Notes under the pieces: generated by a model
Database searches by the model: none
Told to the model about the DNA's origin: nothing
The model's input: only the letters and a program-made list of their open reading frames with translations
Origin: Nemertoderma westbladi
Taxonomy: Eukaryota; Xenacoelomorpha; Nemertodermatida; Nemertodermatidae
Assembly (NCBI GenBank): GCA_032718475.1
Contig: JAUCBJ010005285.1
Span: 1-59,822, forward strand
Direction of reading: 5' to 3'
Length of the DNA stretch: 59,822 nucleotides
Program-made: the position numbers and the translations under genes
In this document: in pieces, positions 11,275 to 23,002 of the stretch
How the letters are laid out: every line of letters begins with the position of its first letter
How positions within the stretch are numbered: the first letter of the stretch is position 1

Positions 11275-13736
11275 ATAAAATAATAATAATACAGTAAGTA
11301 GGCCTACATAAATAATCACTTTACTACAGTAAAACAATAAAATAGCTAAAATGTTATAAACCTCTCCTTCCATGCAGCCATTGATTGAGAAAGCAGAATT
11401 AGTCTTGGACAGTTCGCAACAGACAACCCACCCCAATCAACACTACAACCTGGCTTGCTCCTTTATATGTGCCCAGCTAGCTGCGAGTTCAATAATTACC
11501 TAACGTTGCTATGATACAGAAAAAAATCCTTCCCTATTCACTAACAATAGGCCAATTCGATCGTGCTTGGCGAATATGACATATTTATACACTATTTGAT
11601 TTTTAATCAATAAATAATCATACATATTTATATTAAACACTCGAATAAAATAAAAACTTTGTGAGAATGGGACACGGCGAATCTACTCATGTTAATTTTA
11701 TACCAGATGGGATAAATGTTACCCCTCTAAATCATTAATTACCGATAGAAGAAGCGAAATAATTCGATAAATTTCGCCCGAACGAACACAAAATAAGCAT
11801 TCACACAAACAAACGTGTAAAATAAAACCCGGAGATAGTGACAGCTGTCTGCATCGCGTTAATACGCATTAATACAGTTCTAGCCTCTATTACAATACCC
11901 GTCCCTCGCTCGGACTTTCAAACACATTTTTTGTATCTCTAATGTCGAATGGGCCTGGGCCATCCTTCGCGACACATATTTTTGCAATCTTTCCTTTCGC
12001 TTCGGTGGACTTCTTACTCAAGATCAATGTTGCGGATATACAACAGTGGATTCTCAGGTTGAAACTGTAATTGATACCACAATGCTATCTATATACACCA
12101 TGTTTTATGTTAAGAGTAGATCAACCATTAAGCTACATATGTGCCGCTTTTATCACAGCATTTTAGTAAGAATAGTTTTTAATCACTACGGCTTTGGAAT
12201 GCATTATGATCGTGGATTCTATGAAATTTCTACTGATGATGCCGTTTTAGCAGCGGAAAACAATTTAAGTTAATTAAATCACAGCGTGAGTCGTATCGTT
12301 TTACTTTTAAAAGGTTTTCGATTTTTGATATACTTGACCTAATCGCATAGCCCTAGTGTCTGGGTATTCTTTATAATTCATCGGGGTGCATCTTGGGTCC
12401 ACATGGAATGGACGGACATGCTGTCCGTTGTATGGATACTGGGGGCGGCGAATCGGTAATGACCCGTGTGGTCCCCCTGACACCATACGGTATACATTGA
12501 TACAGGCAAGGATTAATGTATGTAAATGGATGCCTTGTTACAGTGGAAGGCTATTCTAACCAAAACAATAAACTTCAAACTGTCCAACATTTGAAATATC
12601 AGATTCTCAAATTTGTTTGATTATATTACGTTTCTTTACTTTATCTCTGTATGTTATCTATTGGTCTAGACACCGGTAGTAATAAGCGCGTTGAGACCCT
12701 AATTGCGCCGATATGTCGTGAGAAGGACCCATTTAAATATTTGATGCATGTCGCGAATAATCCAATTATCTTGCTGTTGTAGTAAAGACAAGAGTTACCA
12801 GGAATGGTAATCGTATAAAAAGGTTCTTATCCCCAGCCCTAGAGATATTGTGAATTCACGCCTCTAGTGGTCCGCATGGCTTTACGTTAACAGATTAGAT
12901 TTGGGTAGAGTATGTGGGCCGTGGGGCATAGCCCACTAGTGTGAGATAATGAAAGCATTAATTAAAGTACACCAGATAGAATACCAATACTTCGTTCTTT
13001 TTTAAAATTTACCATAAAACCCCTTGTGATTTGGGATTAACACTTAAATTATAATAAAATACAAAAGTTGTTCTACTCTATATATGCTAAGCATCCTTAG
13101 TTGAAAGATTCTTCTTCCATCATGTACCATACTACTATTGAGCGTTGCAGTCTTGCTTCATGGATTCTCGGATAAGTAGAATAAATACATTTGCTACCTC
13201 AACCACAACCCCAAGAAGTAGGAATAGTGGCTAGCTAGCCGGGTGATGTCCAAAAGTAAATCTATTTTAACATTTCGCGTCTATACTATAATGCAAAGGC
13301 GCCGTAATTGAAGACAGGCTCGATGACGACCCCTTTCCATATTTAAGAATACTTCCCCGCGATTAAAATCTTTCAATATTATCTATAGTACATATTCTAG
13401 TGCCAACAACTGTGTATTACTGTTGTTTTGAAATTGCAGTTAATGGGTAGGCACTGTGCTTTTCAGTCAACGAAATGCACACTATCCATCTGCAACTTTT
13501 ATTTTTGGGTTTTTCTCGTTGGACAATTAATTTCCGATGTCAGTTTTCACATTTTGCTGGCTTCCAAACTGTCTGTTTATCTGCCCTGTTATCGGTTATA
13601 TATTGAAAATGTCATTGGTTGTTATCTTACCCTATACGCTTTCTTATAGGGTTATTCGAATATGATTGATTTACTTTCAGTATCAACGCAAACGTTAATA
13701 AAAATGAGGACTAGTTGAATTACTAGGAACAAAACT
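11275..13736. other. Long region with no recognised gene
   Basis: No coding exon is supported. The ORF at 12,046 (75 codons) has no domain and could be chance. A dispersed-module copy (TTGTTACAGTGG..CTATTCTAACCAAAACAATAAAC) lies at about 12,535-12,580. Composition is AT-rich throughout. Confidence 0.4.
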
Positions 13737-13830
13737 AGGATAGGGGTACCACCTATCCCTACCTTTGGGTAGCAGCTATCGAAAGAGGAGCCTTCGGGGC
13801 GCCTCCGCCTTCGGCAGACTCTGTGCTTGC
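13737..13830 (+). mobile_element. 3' fragment of tRNA-derived SINE (family C)
   Basis: The words GGGTAGCAGCTATCGAAAGA and GGAGCCTTCGGG, followed by CGCCTCC and CTTCGGC, match in order the 3' part of the full SINE on the minus strand at 32,261-32,499. The tRNA-like head is missing, so this is a 5'-truncated copy. Confidence 0.8.
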
Positions 13831-14146
13831 TTGCGAATAAGTTTTTTGGAACTCCATTGACACTTTTAGAGTTTATGGACAGTTTTTCTAACTAATTCCA
13901 AAACTGCATGGATATGATTGCACTATCTACCGCAGAATGCATCGTGCATAGTCAGTCTAGACAACATATCTCGCATCAAATTAGTAAACTAGTAGATCCT
14001 TTAGCAGCAACGAGTGCTGAAACTATTCTAGGATATAGTCAGACTGTTTCACTTCTCTCATTAATAATCTATTTAGTGTGATTGATTATATGTAGAACAG
14101 ATACAGACAGTGTGCATTCAGCATATCGAACACAGCAATATCTATA

Positions 14147-14283
14147 TTTATTACCCTGATATTTTGTAATTTTTCCGGTTATTTTAACCCGAGGAACAGG
14201 AACTAGCCGAGGCGTAGCCGAGGCTTTCCTGTTCCGAGGGTTAAAATAACCGGAAAAATAACAAAATATCAGGGTAATAAATG
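14147..14283. repeat. Long near-perfect inverted repeat (57-bp arms)
   Basis: The left arm starts ATTTATTACCCTGATATTTT and contains TTTTTCCGGTTATTTTAACC and GGAACAGGAA; the right arm is its reverse complement with about three differences. The ~23-bp centre carries two copies of GCCGAGG (GCCGAGGCGTAGCCGAGG). It would fold into a strong hairpin. It lies directly beside the left end of the TIR element at 14,284. Confidence 0.9.
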
Positions 14284-15872
14284 TGTTGTTACCAACTAAT
14301 CTCGGAAAAAATAACCAACTACATCATGTTTATATCAAGAAGCCACTATTAATTTACAATATACCAAACCCATCCAGATACCCTAGATTTCTAAAAGGGT
14401 TTTGTTTGGGGGTAGAAATATAAAAATGGGGCTTGGAAATTTTGGGGGGAGACACTAATTACAAATTAATAAATAACACGAGCGGCCAAGGCATAAAATA
14501 AATAAATAACATGAGCGGGCCTATGCCTAACAATTTCCCCCTGGCGGGTAAACTGGAATAAAGTAAAAAAAAACAAATAAATATAATAGATTAAATAATA
14601 AAGTAATATCAAATAAATGATGGAAAATACTAGAATTTATTTCCATTCCACAGTATGTATAGGTAACGCGATGATAGTGATGGGAGTCTACTCGGGACAG
14701 CTGAGAGCGTTACATCGTGTGGAATTGGGTGAGACACAATGTAGACAGAACCATTCGTGTGAGAATAGGTGAATGTAGGCTTACCATACTGTATACGATG
14801 TACCAATTTAACTTAAGAATAAACTTACGTATTACAGTTTACAGTATATGAGAAAAAAGTAGAACATTTTGTTTCTCAATATTCTCTCAACCCTTTATTA
14901 ACCTCGCTGAAGCTCGGAAATAAAATGCCTCGAGAATAATGAAAAAAAGTTCTAATTTTTTTCCCATGTAATAAATAATTATTTATTCTTAAATTGTTAC
15001 TTTTTCGCCCGAATTTAGACCAAAATCTGGAGAAAACATTTAACTTTTTTTCCTGGCGAAAAAAGTAAAATATAATATTTTTAGTGGAATTTCTTAAATT
15101 GTATTACCGTTGTACCGGTACCGTAGTTCTACAGCATTGTGCATGTGCAGTATGTAAACCTACGTTATTCACAACTGGTAGGTACAAGTCTGTCTGTCTG
15201 GTACGTTCGTCTTTACGGTAGAATCGTAGAAACTGTTGAGAATGGCATTCCTGCCATGATCAGGATGCTGCTGTCCATAATTGTCAAATACCGAAAGTAA
15301 AAGATCTCTGAGTAGGCTGAGTTGAGTGTGCAATCTGAACTTGTAGTGTAGGCCTACCAGTACTGCATTTCCCGTTTAGTTTGCCAGTACCGGTACATTA
15401 AATTATTGCCCAATATGCTCTGTTCTGTAGGCGTACCGGTCAGGTATGTTTTGTAGTTGCAAGGCAGTGATGTGATTGAGACCTTAAAGGAAGCTGTGGT
15501 ACCACTACCGGTACTGTACGATGCATGCAGTCAGTCTACCTACAATCTGAACTGAAAACATACCATAGGCCTACGATAGTCTTATTCTTATTACTTTCAC
15601 TTTCACTCATGTTAGTAAAGGTAACCGGTACCGTAAGCTAACTACTGTATTCACAACACGGCAAACAGGCATAAATCAAGGACTACTATACTACTGTACT
15701 CTAGTTAGTCCTTGGCATAAATATAATTTTAACATGCAGATTGCAGATACCGGAGTATTGAAAAATAAATGTGTTATTTTTTCCTAGGACTAAAATAACA
15801 CTATTTTTAGATAGGTTATCATTGCGATTGTGTTATTTTTTCCGGGATTGGTTGGTAACAACGCATGTTTAT
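14284..15872. mobile_element. Candidate TIR element, non-autonomous
   Basis: The left end reads GTTGTTACCAACTAATCTCG followed by GAAAAAATAACC; the right end read inward on the other strand gives GTTGTTACCAACCAATCCCG followed by GAAAAAATAACA. The ends are therefore inverted repeats of about 33 bp with few differences, 1.59 kb apart. No transposase frame is present inside. The interior has further short inverted pieces (14,850-15,080: GAAAAAAGTAGAAC..AAAAAAAGTTCT, and TTACTTTTTCGCC..GGCGAAAAAAGTAA). A short target duplication could not be defined with confidence. Confidence 0.6.
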
Positions 15873-16199
15873 TATTCAGTGTGCAAAGATGACAAATAAC
15901 AAATATAAAATGCATAAAACACCTATGAATATGGATGGGAGCATCTATTATTTCATGGATTTTCATTAATCCCGAATTGATTGCATTTAGCATTTTGTAG
16001 TAACCAAATATATCATGTTACATTGCTGAAATGTTTACGACCTTTTCGTTTGACTTTCCTCACAAACTGCACACTAAATAAAACCTGCGGGAAGATGTGT
16101 ATTACCTTCCTTTTATAATACCTGATAGGCTGGCTGTTCCTTTTGACTCAATTCAAACTCAAAATCAAATATATTTTTTTAAGTTTTTTTTATTCAAAT

Positions 16200-17140
16200 C
16201 GGGATAGGGCCGACCTTTATTAGATACTAAAAGAATTTCAAGTTGTTTTAATTTTTTCAGTGTGATGATAGTTCGACAATAATTACCTTACTGCAGGCAG
16301 GGCCTGATTTTTCAATTTGTAAGCCATTGACGATAAAATCGATAAGTTGTTTCGTTCTGAAATTATGGCGACTTTTGTAATTTTTTCCAAAAATTTGTAA
16401 TTTTGGTGCAGCACCACTTTTGACACCAAAAAGACTATCAAACAACCAGCAATTTTGAAATCTTTTGCACTAAAAAAGTGAACACTTACACAGTTGCCAT
16501 ATCCCGAGAACGAAACAACTTATCGAAAAACATATGAAGGCGGTTCAAATGATATCTAGATTACATTCAAAAGACGAAAAATAAAGCCAACCAAATGGTT
16601 AAATATTGCTAAACAGGCTTTTTTAATGGCTTGTTGTATCGAAGTAGCTCAGAAATTGAAAAATCCGTCTCTGCCATCAGTAAAAAAAGTTGACGAACTA
16701 TCATCATACCACATTTCGTAGCATTTGATTGAAATTTGTAAAAAATGAGGGGGGGGGGGGGTGGGCTACGACTTGCTGACCCAGGAAGGAGGAGGGGGGG
16801 GGGGTGATATTATGAGGGTCCAAGTCACTGAATTCCGACAATATATTCCAGGGCATGGTGTATGGTGGTGATAACACTTCGGAGTACGTATTTTTATTCG
16901 AAAATTTACATATTATTATAAGCTACGAATTTTATTTTATTTTAAGAACATTTAGATTTAACCCTATTAAACCCGTGGTTTTTTTATTATAATTCTGAAA
17001 CAAACGCAGTTGGGAATCTGAAATTTTATGACTTTTCCTAAAAATCTATTGTCTTCCAAGGAGTGAAAACCGTTTTCAAAAATATTGAGTAGTTTTCGAG
17101 TTATAGCACCATTTTTTAACCCTACTTTTGGCACTTTTTT
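16200..17140. repeat. Degenerate dispersed repeats with G-rich tracts
   Basis: The segment 16,370-16,440 carries TTTTGGTGCAGCACCA, a word related to the palindrome of the following repeats. Two G-rich tracts lie at about 16,747-16,762 and 16,790-16,805. No coding frame is supported; the minus frame at 16,257 reflects the repeat. Confidence 0.45.
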
Positions 17141-17169
17141 TGAGACGTTTTTTGAAAATTACATCTCAT

Positions 17170-18010
17170 TAAATATTAATTGTAACATCTCTATTTTTGA
17201 TTTACACCGGTTTTTTGGTGTTAGCAATTGGATGGAATTCATGTAAATTGATTTAGAAATTTCAAACTTGTTTTTTTCGGCGGGTGCCAAATTTTGGTGC
17301 CAGCACCAAATTTTGAAATATGTCAATTTTGTAAATTGATTGTTTGAAACTTGTTTTTTACGCAATTGGGGTTTTTTGGGGTTCTGGTTTCGATGAAATA
17401 TATACGAGTTGCACCAAGCGTATCAAACTTGTATTTTTCGGTGCTGTGTGCAAATTTTGGTGCTAGCGCGAAATTTTGAAAATCCATTCAATAGATAAAA
17501 TTGCTTGTGACAATTTATTTCTTGCATTTTAAAGGTTTATGGCTGTTCTGAATTCAATGGAATATATAATTATCGAACTAGACATCTCAAACTTATATTT
17601 TTCGGAAGTGGGTGCAAAATGTGGCGCTAGCACCAAATTTTGAAAACCATCAAATATATCAATTGATTGTGTCATCTTGTTTCTTGCGTTATACGGGTTT
17701 GTTAGGGTTCTGAATTCAATGGAAGCAGTAAAAATTTCATAAGAGTTTTCAAACTTGTATTTTTCGCCGGTGGGTGAAAATTGTTGTGCCAGCACCAAAT
17801 TTTGGAAAAAGAGTAAATTGATCAGGAGATAGTATCATCTTGTTTCTTGCGTTATACGGGTTTATGAGGGTTCTGAATCCGATGGAATCAATAAAAACAG
17901 CACTGGACAAGCACTGGCAAACTTGTACTTTTTGGTGATGGGTACGAAATTTGGTGCTAGCACCAAAATTGCCAAATTACGCCGAAAAATACAAGTAGCA
18001 ATAATCTGGC
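17170..18010. repeat. Five ~164-bp quasi-tandem units centred on a palindrome
   Basis: The palindrome TTTGGTGCTAGCACCAAA, or a near version, occurs at about 17,298, 17,458, 17,622, 17,786 and 17,952, giving spacings of 160, 164, 164 and 166 bp. Between them recur GGGTTCTGAATTCAATGGAA, CAAACTTGTATTTTTCG and TTGTTTCTTGCGTTATACGG. Units are diverged, so the array is old. Minus-strand frames at 17,159 and 17,529 are repeat translations. Confidence 0.8.
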
Positions 18011-18865
18011 ATATTTGAAATGTATTCCATTAGAATCAGCGCTCTAGAAAACCTGAAAATGTAAATTTATAGCATCGTATAAGTGAATTAAAAATGTTGT
18101 GTTCTAACTGAAAAGTGCTGGTTACTTGTTTTTTTCATTTTTTTCCTACGCATAGAGGACTAAACAGCCATTTATGGTAATCATATCATTTTTAAATATT
18201 TTCCAATGTATTTTGCGCCCCAGAAAACCTGTATTGAAAAACAATTAGCCAAAAATGTAACTTTCAAATTTTGTGAAAATTGTGCACTACTTGTAGTTTT
18301 GGTGCTGCAATATTACCACCCCAGTACATTTTTTAGAAAATTTTTTTTCGGTCGGATCCAGATTAGTGATACCTACGTACAAACAAAAAATCAGACGTTT
18401 TCGTTAATATTTGTAGATTTTAGAGGGAGGGGTCAATATGACCCCCCCCCCCCCCCCCGGTATTTGTACAGCATTTTATAGCCCGGTACTAATAGGGTTA
18501 AGAACATTTAACTTTTATCTGAAAAATCCACTTTTTTCGCTAAATTTTGTAGAAAACAGTTCGGACGAGTATTGTAAAACTAAAAATGTCATATTTAAAT
18601 TAAATAGCCCTAGTTAGAAGTTTTACAAATGATATTTAAGCGTAAAAGGGTAAACTGATATGGACCTCTGTTTTTTACAACCAGTTTAACGCAAACTGAA
18701 AGCACCACTCATTGATATTTTGGGAAAGACGGTTTTCGTATATCTAATAGAAAGTAGTATACTTTCTTATATATGCTCTCGTGCTGCGCGAAGGCCTACA
18801 ACGTGTGTTTTTCTTCTGTTAATCGAAATAATTTGACAATTCATAATTAATTCTAAGAATTTGCG
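18011..18865. other. Non-coding AT-rich spacer with poly-C
   Basis: Contains a C run of 18 at about 18,441-18,458. The plus frame at 18,206 ends in this homopolymer and shows no domain. Nothing else recognised. Confidence 0.45.
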
Positions 18866-19637
18866 TAGGCGTACTGCAGTTAGTAAGGCCTACTGCAGTT
18901 AGCATACTGCAGTTAGTAAGGCCTACTGCAATTAGTAAGGCCTACTGCAGTTAGTAAGGCCTACTACAGTTAGTAAGGCCTACTGCAGTTAGTAAGGCCT
19001 ACTGCAGTTAGTGAGGCCTACTACAGTTAGTAAGTCTTACTGCAGTTAGTAAGGCCTACTGCAGTTAGTAAAGCCTACTGCAGTTAGTAAGGCCTACTGC
19101 AGTTAGTTAGACCTACTGCAGTTAGTTAGACCTACTGCAGTTAGTAAGGCCTACTGCAGTTAGTAAGGCCTACTGCAGTTAGTAAGGCCTACTGCAGTTA
19201 GTAAGGCGTACTGCAGTTAATAAGGCCTACTGCAGTTAGTAAGACCTACTGCAGTTAGTAAGGCCTACTGCAGTTAGTAAGGCCTACTGCAGTTAGTAAG
19301 GCCTACTGCAGTTAGTAAGGCCTACTGCAGTTAGTAAGGCCTACTGCAGTTAGTAAGGCCTACTGCAGTTAGTAAGGCCTACTGCAGTTAGTAAGGCCTA
19401 CTGCAGTTAGTAAGGCCTACTGCAGTTAGTAAGGCCTTCTGCAGTTAGTAAGGCCTACTGCAGTTAGTAAGGCCTACTGCAGTTAGTAAGGCCTTCTGCA
19501 GTTAGTAAGGCCTACTGCAGTTAGTAAGGCCTACTGCAGTTAGTAAGGCCTTCTGCAGTTAGTAAGGCCTACTGCAGTTAGTAAGGCCTACTGCAGTTAG
19601 TAAGGCCTTCTGCAGTTAGTAAGGCCTACTGCAGTTA
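18866..19637 (+). repeat. 19-bp tandem array, about 40 copies
   Basis: The unit is CTACTGCAGTTAGTAAGGC (19 bp) and carries a PstI site. The array is homogeneous in its second half. From 19,437 a variant with TTCTGCAG recurs at 19,437, 19,494, 19,551 and 19,608, exactly every 57 bp, showing a three-unit higher-order repeat in the 3' end. Confidence 0.97.
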
Positions 19638-19687
19638 AAATTACGCATCTATCAAAACCAGTAAATCGTTTAATTTTTCGGTGGCGC

Positions 19688-19790
19688 GAATTTTGTTCCG
19701 TTGACTTTTTGCGAATTTTGTTCCAACGGATAGCGAACTTTGTTCCTCTGCTTGCGAACTATGTTCCTATCGAATTTTCTTTTGGAATTA
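19688..19790 (+). repeat. Cluster of GCGAATTTTGTTCC-like motifs
   Basis: Four loosely spaced copies of a GCGAAYTTTGTTCC-like word occur at about 19,685-19,770. The reverse complement of the same word, with slight changes, recurs at 23,935-24,070. The two clusters face each other and could be subterminal repeats of one composite element. Confidence 0.6.
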
Positions 19791-19819
19791 AAATTAATTT
19801 ACCTTCGAGCCTACTACTA

Positions 19820-20227
19820 CTAGGTCGAGCGAACTCGGACATTGGAAATGAGATCCTTCCAGGCTTCCCGATTCTCCATAGTTGTCGCAATTTCGTTTCT
19901 CCCAAGTTCAGTATCCCTTTCAAGTTGATCTATATATGTTATGGCAGGTCGTCCACGACTACGCTTTCCATGAGTTGGTTGCCAGAGAAGTAGATCTGGT
20001 ATGACCTCGTCTTTACTTCGCCAGCAGTGCCCACTGAATCTTAATCTGCGTTCGCGGAGGGTGGTTGATACAGGTGGTATTGTACCATAAAGCTCGGCGT
20101 TTGTCATGTGTTGTCTCCGGCTGATGTTTAGGGCTGCCCTTAGTAGTCTTGTGTAACAACCATCAATTCGTTGTTCAAGTGATTTAGTCTGTGTCCAGGT
20201 CTCACCCCCGTATAAAACCTTAATCAC
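19820..20227 (-). pseudogene. Non-LTR retrotransposon ORF2, C-terminal fragment
   Basis: A 135-codon open frame that matches the region after the palm of non-LTR ORF2 proteins: VLYGGETWTQTKSLEQRIDG, then RRLRFSGHCWRSKDEVIPDL and LLWQPTHGKRSRGRP, ending in a short tail. The RLRFSGHC and RGRPAITYID blocks are typical of the C-terminal domain of elements common in aquatic invertebrates. Everything upstream (endonuclease and palm) is missing, and the break at 20,227 abuts a plus-strand fragment of a different element. It is the same family as the minus-strand copy at 37.0-39.6 kb. Confidence 0.85.
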
Positions 20228-20231
20228 CTAA

Positions 20232-20431
20232 TCACCTTTGAGTCAGTCAGTTTTATTTCTTAATGTTTATCTTCCATGCCAATGTTCTGATCATGACGAT
20301 GAATTTTTAAATTATTTAGGTAAAATAGCTTCTATTTTCGACTGTGCTGATACTAGTCACTGCATTGCTATTGGTGATGTTAATGCCAATAGAAATACAC
20401 CTTATTTTGATTTTTTAACATCATGGTGTGA
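20232..20431 (+). pseudogene. Non-LTR retrotransposon endonuclease, left piece
   Basis: The frame reads LFLNVYLPCQ near its start and CIAIGDVNANRNTPYFDF near its end, the core blocks of the AP-type endonuclease of non-LTR retrotransposons (GDxNAN carries active-site residues). It breaks at TSWCD, where the inverted-repeat element at 20,432 is inserted. The next piece resumes at 21,374 with the duplicated WCD codons, so the two pieces were once contiguous. The copy is dead. Confidence 0.8.
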
Positions 20432-21373
20432 CGGGTGAGTACAAAACAAATACCCAATGACTCAACACCTTTATATACACATCTGTTAACTTTCGTTTAC
20501 TGTTTGGGTTCCTCCAACACGCCTCCGTAACCTGCTTCTTTATTAACCTGCTCCTTTAAATGGCAATGGGACCTAACACTCTTTGGGTCCTATCTCGCTC
20601 TTTGCGACACAATGCGCATTAAGACCTAACGCTCTTTGGGACCTAACGCTCTTTGGGACCTAACGCTCTTTGGGACCTAACGCTCTTTGGGACCTAACGC
20701 TCTTTGCAACCTAACGCTCTTTGCAACCTAACGCTCTTTGCGACCTAATGCTCATTGAGACCTAACGCTCTGTGGGACCTAACGCTCTTTGGGACCTAAC
20801 GCACTTTGGGACCTAACGCCATTGAGACCTAACGCTCTTTGGTCCCTAACGCTCTTTGGGACCTAACGCTCTGTGGGACCCAACGATCATTGATACCTAA
20901 CGCTCTTTGCGACATAACGCTATTTGGGACCTAACGCTCTGTGGGACCTAACGCTCTTTGGGACCTAACGCTCAGTGAGCCATAATGCTATTTGGTATCT
21001 AACGCTCTTTGGGACCTAATGCTCTTTCGGACCTAACGCTCTTTGGGACCTAACGCCATTGAGACCTAACGCTCTTTGGTCCCTAACGCTCTTTGGGACC
21101 TAACGCTCTGTGGGACCCAACGCTCATTGATACCTAACGCTCTTTGCGACATAACGCTCTTTGGTACCTAACGCTCTTTGAGACCTATTGCTCTTTGGTA
21201 CCTAACGCCCTTTGGGACCTAACGCTCTGTGGGACCTTACGCTCTTTGGTACCTAACGCTCTTTGCGACCTAACGCTCTTTGCGACCTAACGCTCTCTGC
21301 GAACTAACCCTCTTTGGGACCGTACGCTCTTTGCGACCTAACGCGACTTTACCTCATTGTTTTGTACTCAACC
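20432..21373. mobile_element. hAT-like non-autonomous element carrying the 17-bp array
   Basis: Ends are inverted repeats: left CGGGTGAGTACAAAACAA, right (reverse strand) GGTTGAGTACAAAACAA. They are flanked by an identical 8-bp target duplication TGGTGTGA (20,424-20,431 and 21,374-21,381). An 8-bp duplication suits the hAT superfamily, an inference. Inside are a copy of the dispersed module (GTTAACTTTCGTTTACTG..GTAACCTGCTTC), then about 780 bp of the 17-bp array, then the right end. No transposase is present. The insertion lies in the endonuclease codons of a retrotransposon, which proves mobility. A short relative at 36,026-36,203 has only about two 17-bp units. Confidence 0.85.
20568..21346 (+). 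repeat. 17-bp tandem array, about 46 copies
   Basis: The unit is GGGACCTAACGCTCTTT (17 bp). Variants include TGCGACC, GGTACC, CATTGAGACC and CTGTGGGACC. A block of variants starting CGCCATTGAGACC repeats 237 bp apart (20,818 and 21,055), an internal duplication. The array lies wholly inside the inverted-repeat element. Confidence 0.95.
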
Positions 21374-22653
21374 TGGTGTGATGATGATCACGCGTGTATA
21401 TAATATGATGTGATGAATCTGCCTTCGGACACATATACTTACGTTAGTGCAGCCCACGGTTCTCGGTCTTGGCTGGACCATGTTGCATGCACGGACGCTT
21501 CGTTTACTATAATTCCTAGTACCACTGTTAATTATGATCTCTTAACTGATGATCATATGTCATTTCTAGTTGAATGTAACTTACCTCACCCGGTTGCACC
21601 AATACCACATAGTCCTGAGTCAGCCAAGGCCGACTAATCGATTGGGATAAAATATCAGATATAGATAGTAATTATTACTGTAATACATCAAACAGTAATG
21701 TATCATTATTATTAATTAACATTCCTAATTGTTTTCATCTTATGTAAAGATACGCAGTGCAACTGCCCAAATCATTTTAGTGCATGAGATAATTTATATA
21801 ATGATATTATTAAAGCTATCAAGAATGCTGCTCATACATCATTACCCAATCAATCACTTAATAACTAAAACAAAAAACATGTTCCAGGCTGGAATGATTT
21901 TAGTTAAGGACCGTTATGACGAATCCAGGTTTAATTTTAAAATCTGGAGGTCGAATGGCTGTCCTCGTTTTGGACCAAATTATGATTATTACATAAAATC
22001 GAAATTAACAATTAAGCGCGCAATGCGTCAGTGCAAGTCGAAGGAGCAGCAACTTTGTAGCGGTATTGCGAATTCTTTAAACAGTAAAAGTGTCAATGAT
22101 TTCTGGCGCAATGTGAGAAATAATTGTGGTTCGAACACTCCTTTATCTGGTAAAGTAGGTAGTAATGCCGTCGGGGAAGTGGAAATTTGTGATTTTTTAA
22201 AAATTAAATTTTCAAATCTGTGCAACCCAGTGAACAATGATTCTCTCAAGTTGTCAGTTGAAAATAGGTTTATAAATAATATTTACACGAAAGACATGAC
22301 TGTTTCGCCTGTTTAAGTTTCAGTTGGTATCAAGTAATCTAGCTAGTGGTAAATGTGTTGGACCTGATAGATTAGTTAGTGAGCATCTTCAGCGTGGTCC
22401 TGCTAGCCTTTCCGTTCAGCTAGCTCTACTTTTCTCTATTATTAATGTTCATGGATACATTCCTGAGTCCCTTATGGACAGCAATCTAATTCCTCTTGTC
22501 AAGGATAAGAATGCAGACATAACCGACTCTGATAATTATCGAGGTATTGCTACATCCAATTCTGCGAGTAAAATTCTAGAACTTATTTATCTTAATTGCT
22601 ATATTGAACACCTTCAGACAACGGAGTCACAATTTGGTTTTAAAAAAGTCTAG
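21374..22653 (+). pseudogene. Non-LTR retrotransposon, endonuclease end to early RT
   Basis: Continuation of the fragment that stops at 20,431. It contains the end of the endonuclease (YTYVSAAHGSRSWLDHVACT at about 21,440, then LLTDDHMSFLVECNLP), a linker with QCKSKEQQLC and NDFWRNVRNN, and the start of the reverse transcriptase (SGKCVGPDRLVSEHL at about 22,340 and DNYRGIATSNSASKILE at about 22,540), ending at SQFGFKK. Frame breaks and stops occur (for example at 22,316). The palm with the FxDD box and the C-terminus are absent, so the element is truncated on both sides of its catalytic core. Confidence 0.8.
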
Positions 22654-22990
22654 GTATAGAACTGCGAATTTAATTCCAATGTTTCAGGTGTGGGGCGATC
22701 CACGTAGTTGGCAAATAATCTGTTTAATGCGACTATTAGGAGGATGGGTAAATAATAATTGGAATTAGCAAATTGTAGATAATGACATAAACGTGTAGCA
22801 CGTGTTAACGTTGCCATAAACGTGTAGCACGTGTTAAACGCTGCCTACCTACAAGCTTAAACATGGCACTAAATATTTTTCGATTAGTTGTAGATTTCGA
22901 TAAAATTTATATAATATTTAGATCATTTCGTTTTATAACAATAGGCCAATCTATTATACTAGTAATGGCAACATGTTGCCAAAATGTCAC
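22654..22990. other. Spacer, no feature recognised
   Basis: Contains a short direct repeat (CATAAACGTGTAGCACGTGT at about 22,787 and 22,813, which itself includes the palindrome CACGTG). No gene seen. Confidence 0.5.
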
Positions 22991-23002
22991 TAAGGTTGAC
23001 AA

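Noticed and set aside
12046-12273. 75-codon plus frame
   Set aside because: No domain, no splice or promoter support, chance length in AT-rich DNA.
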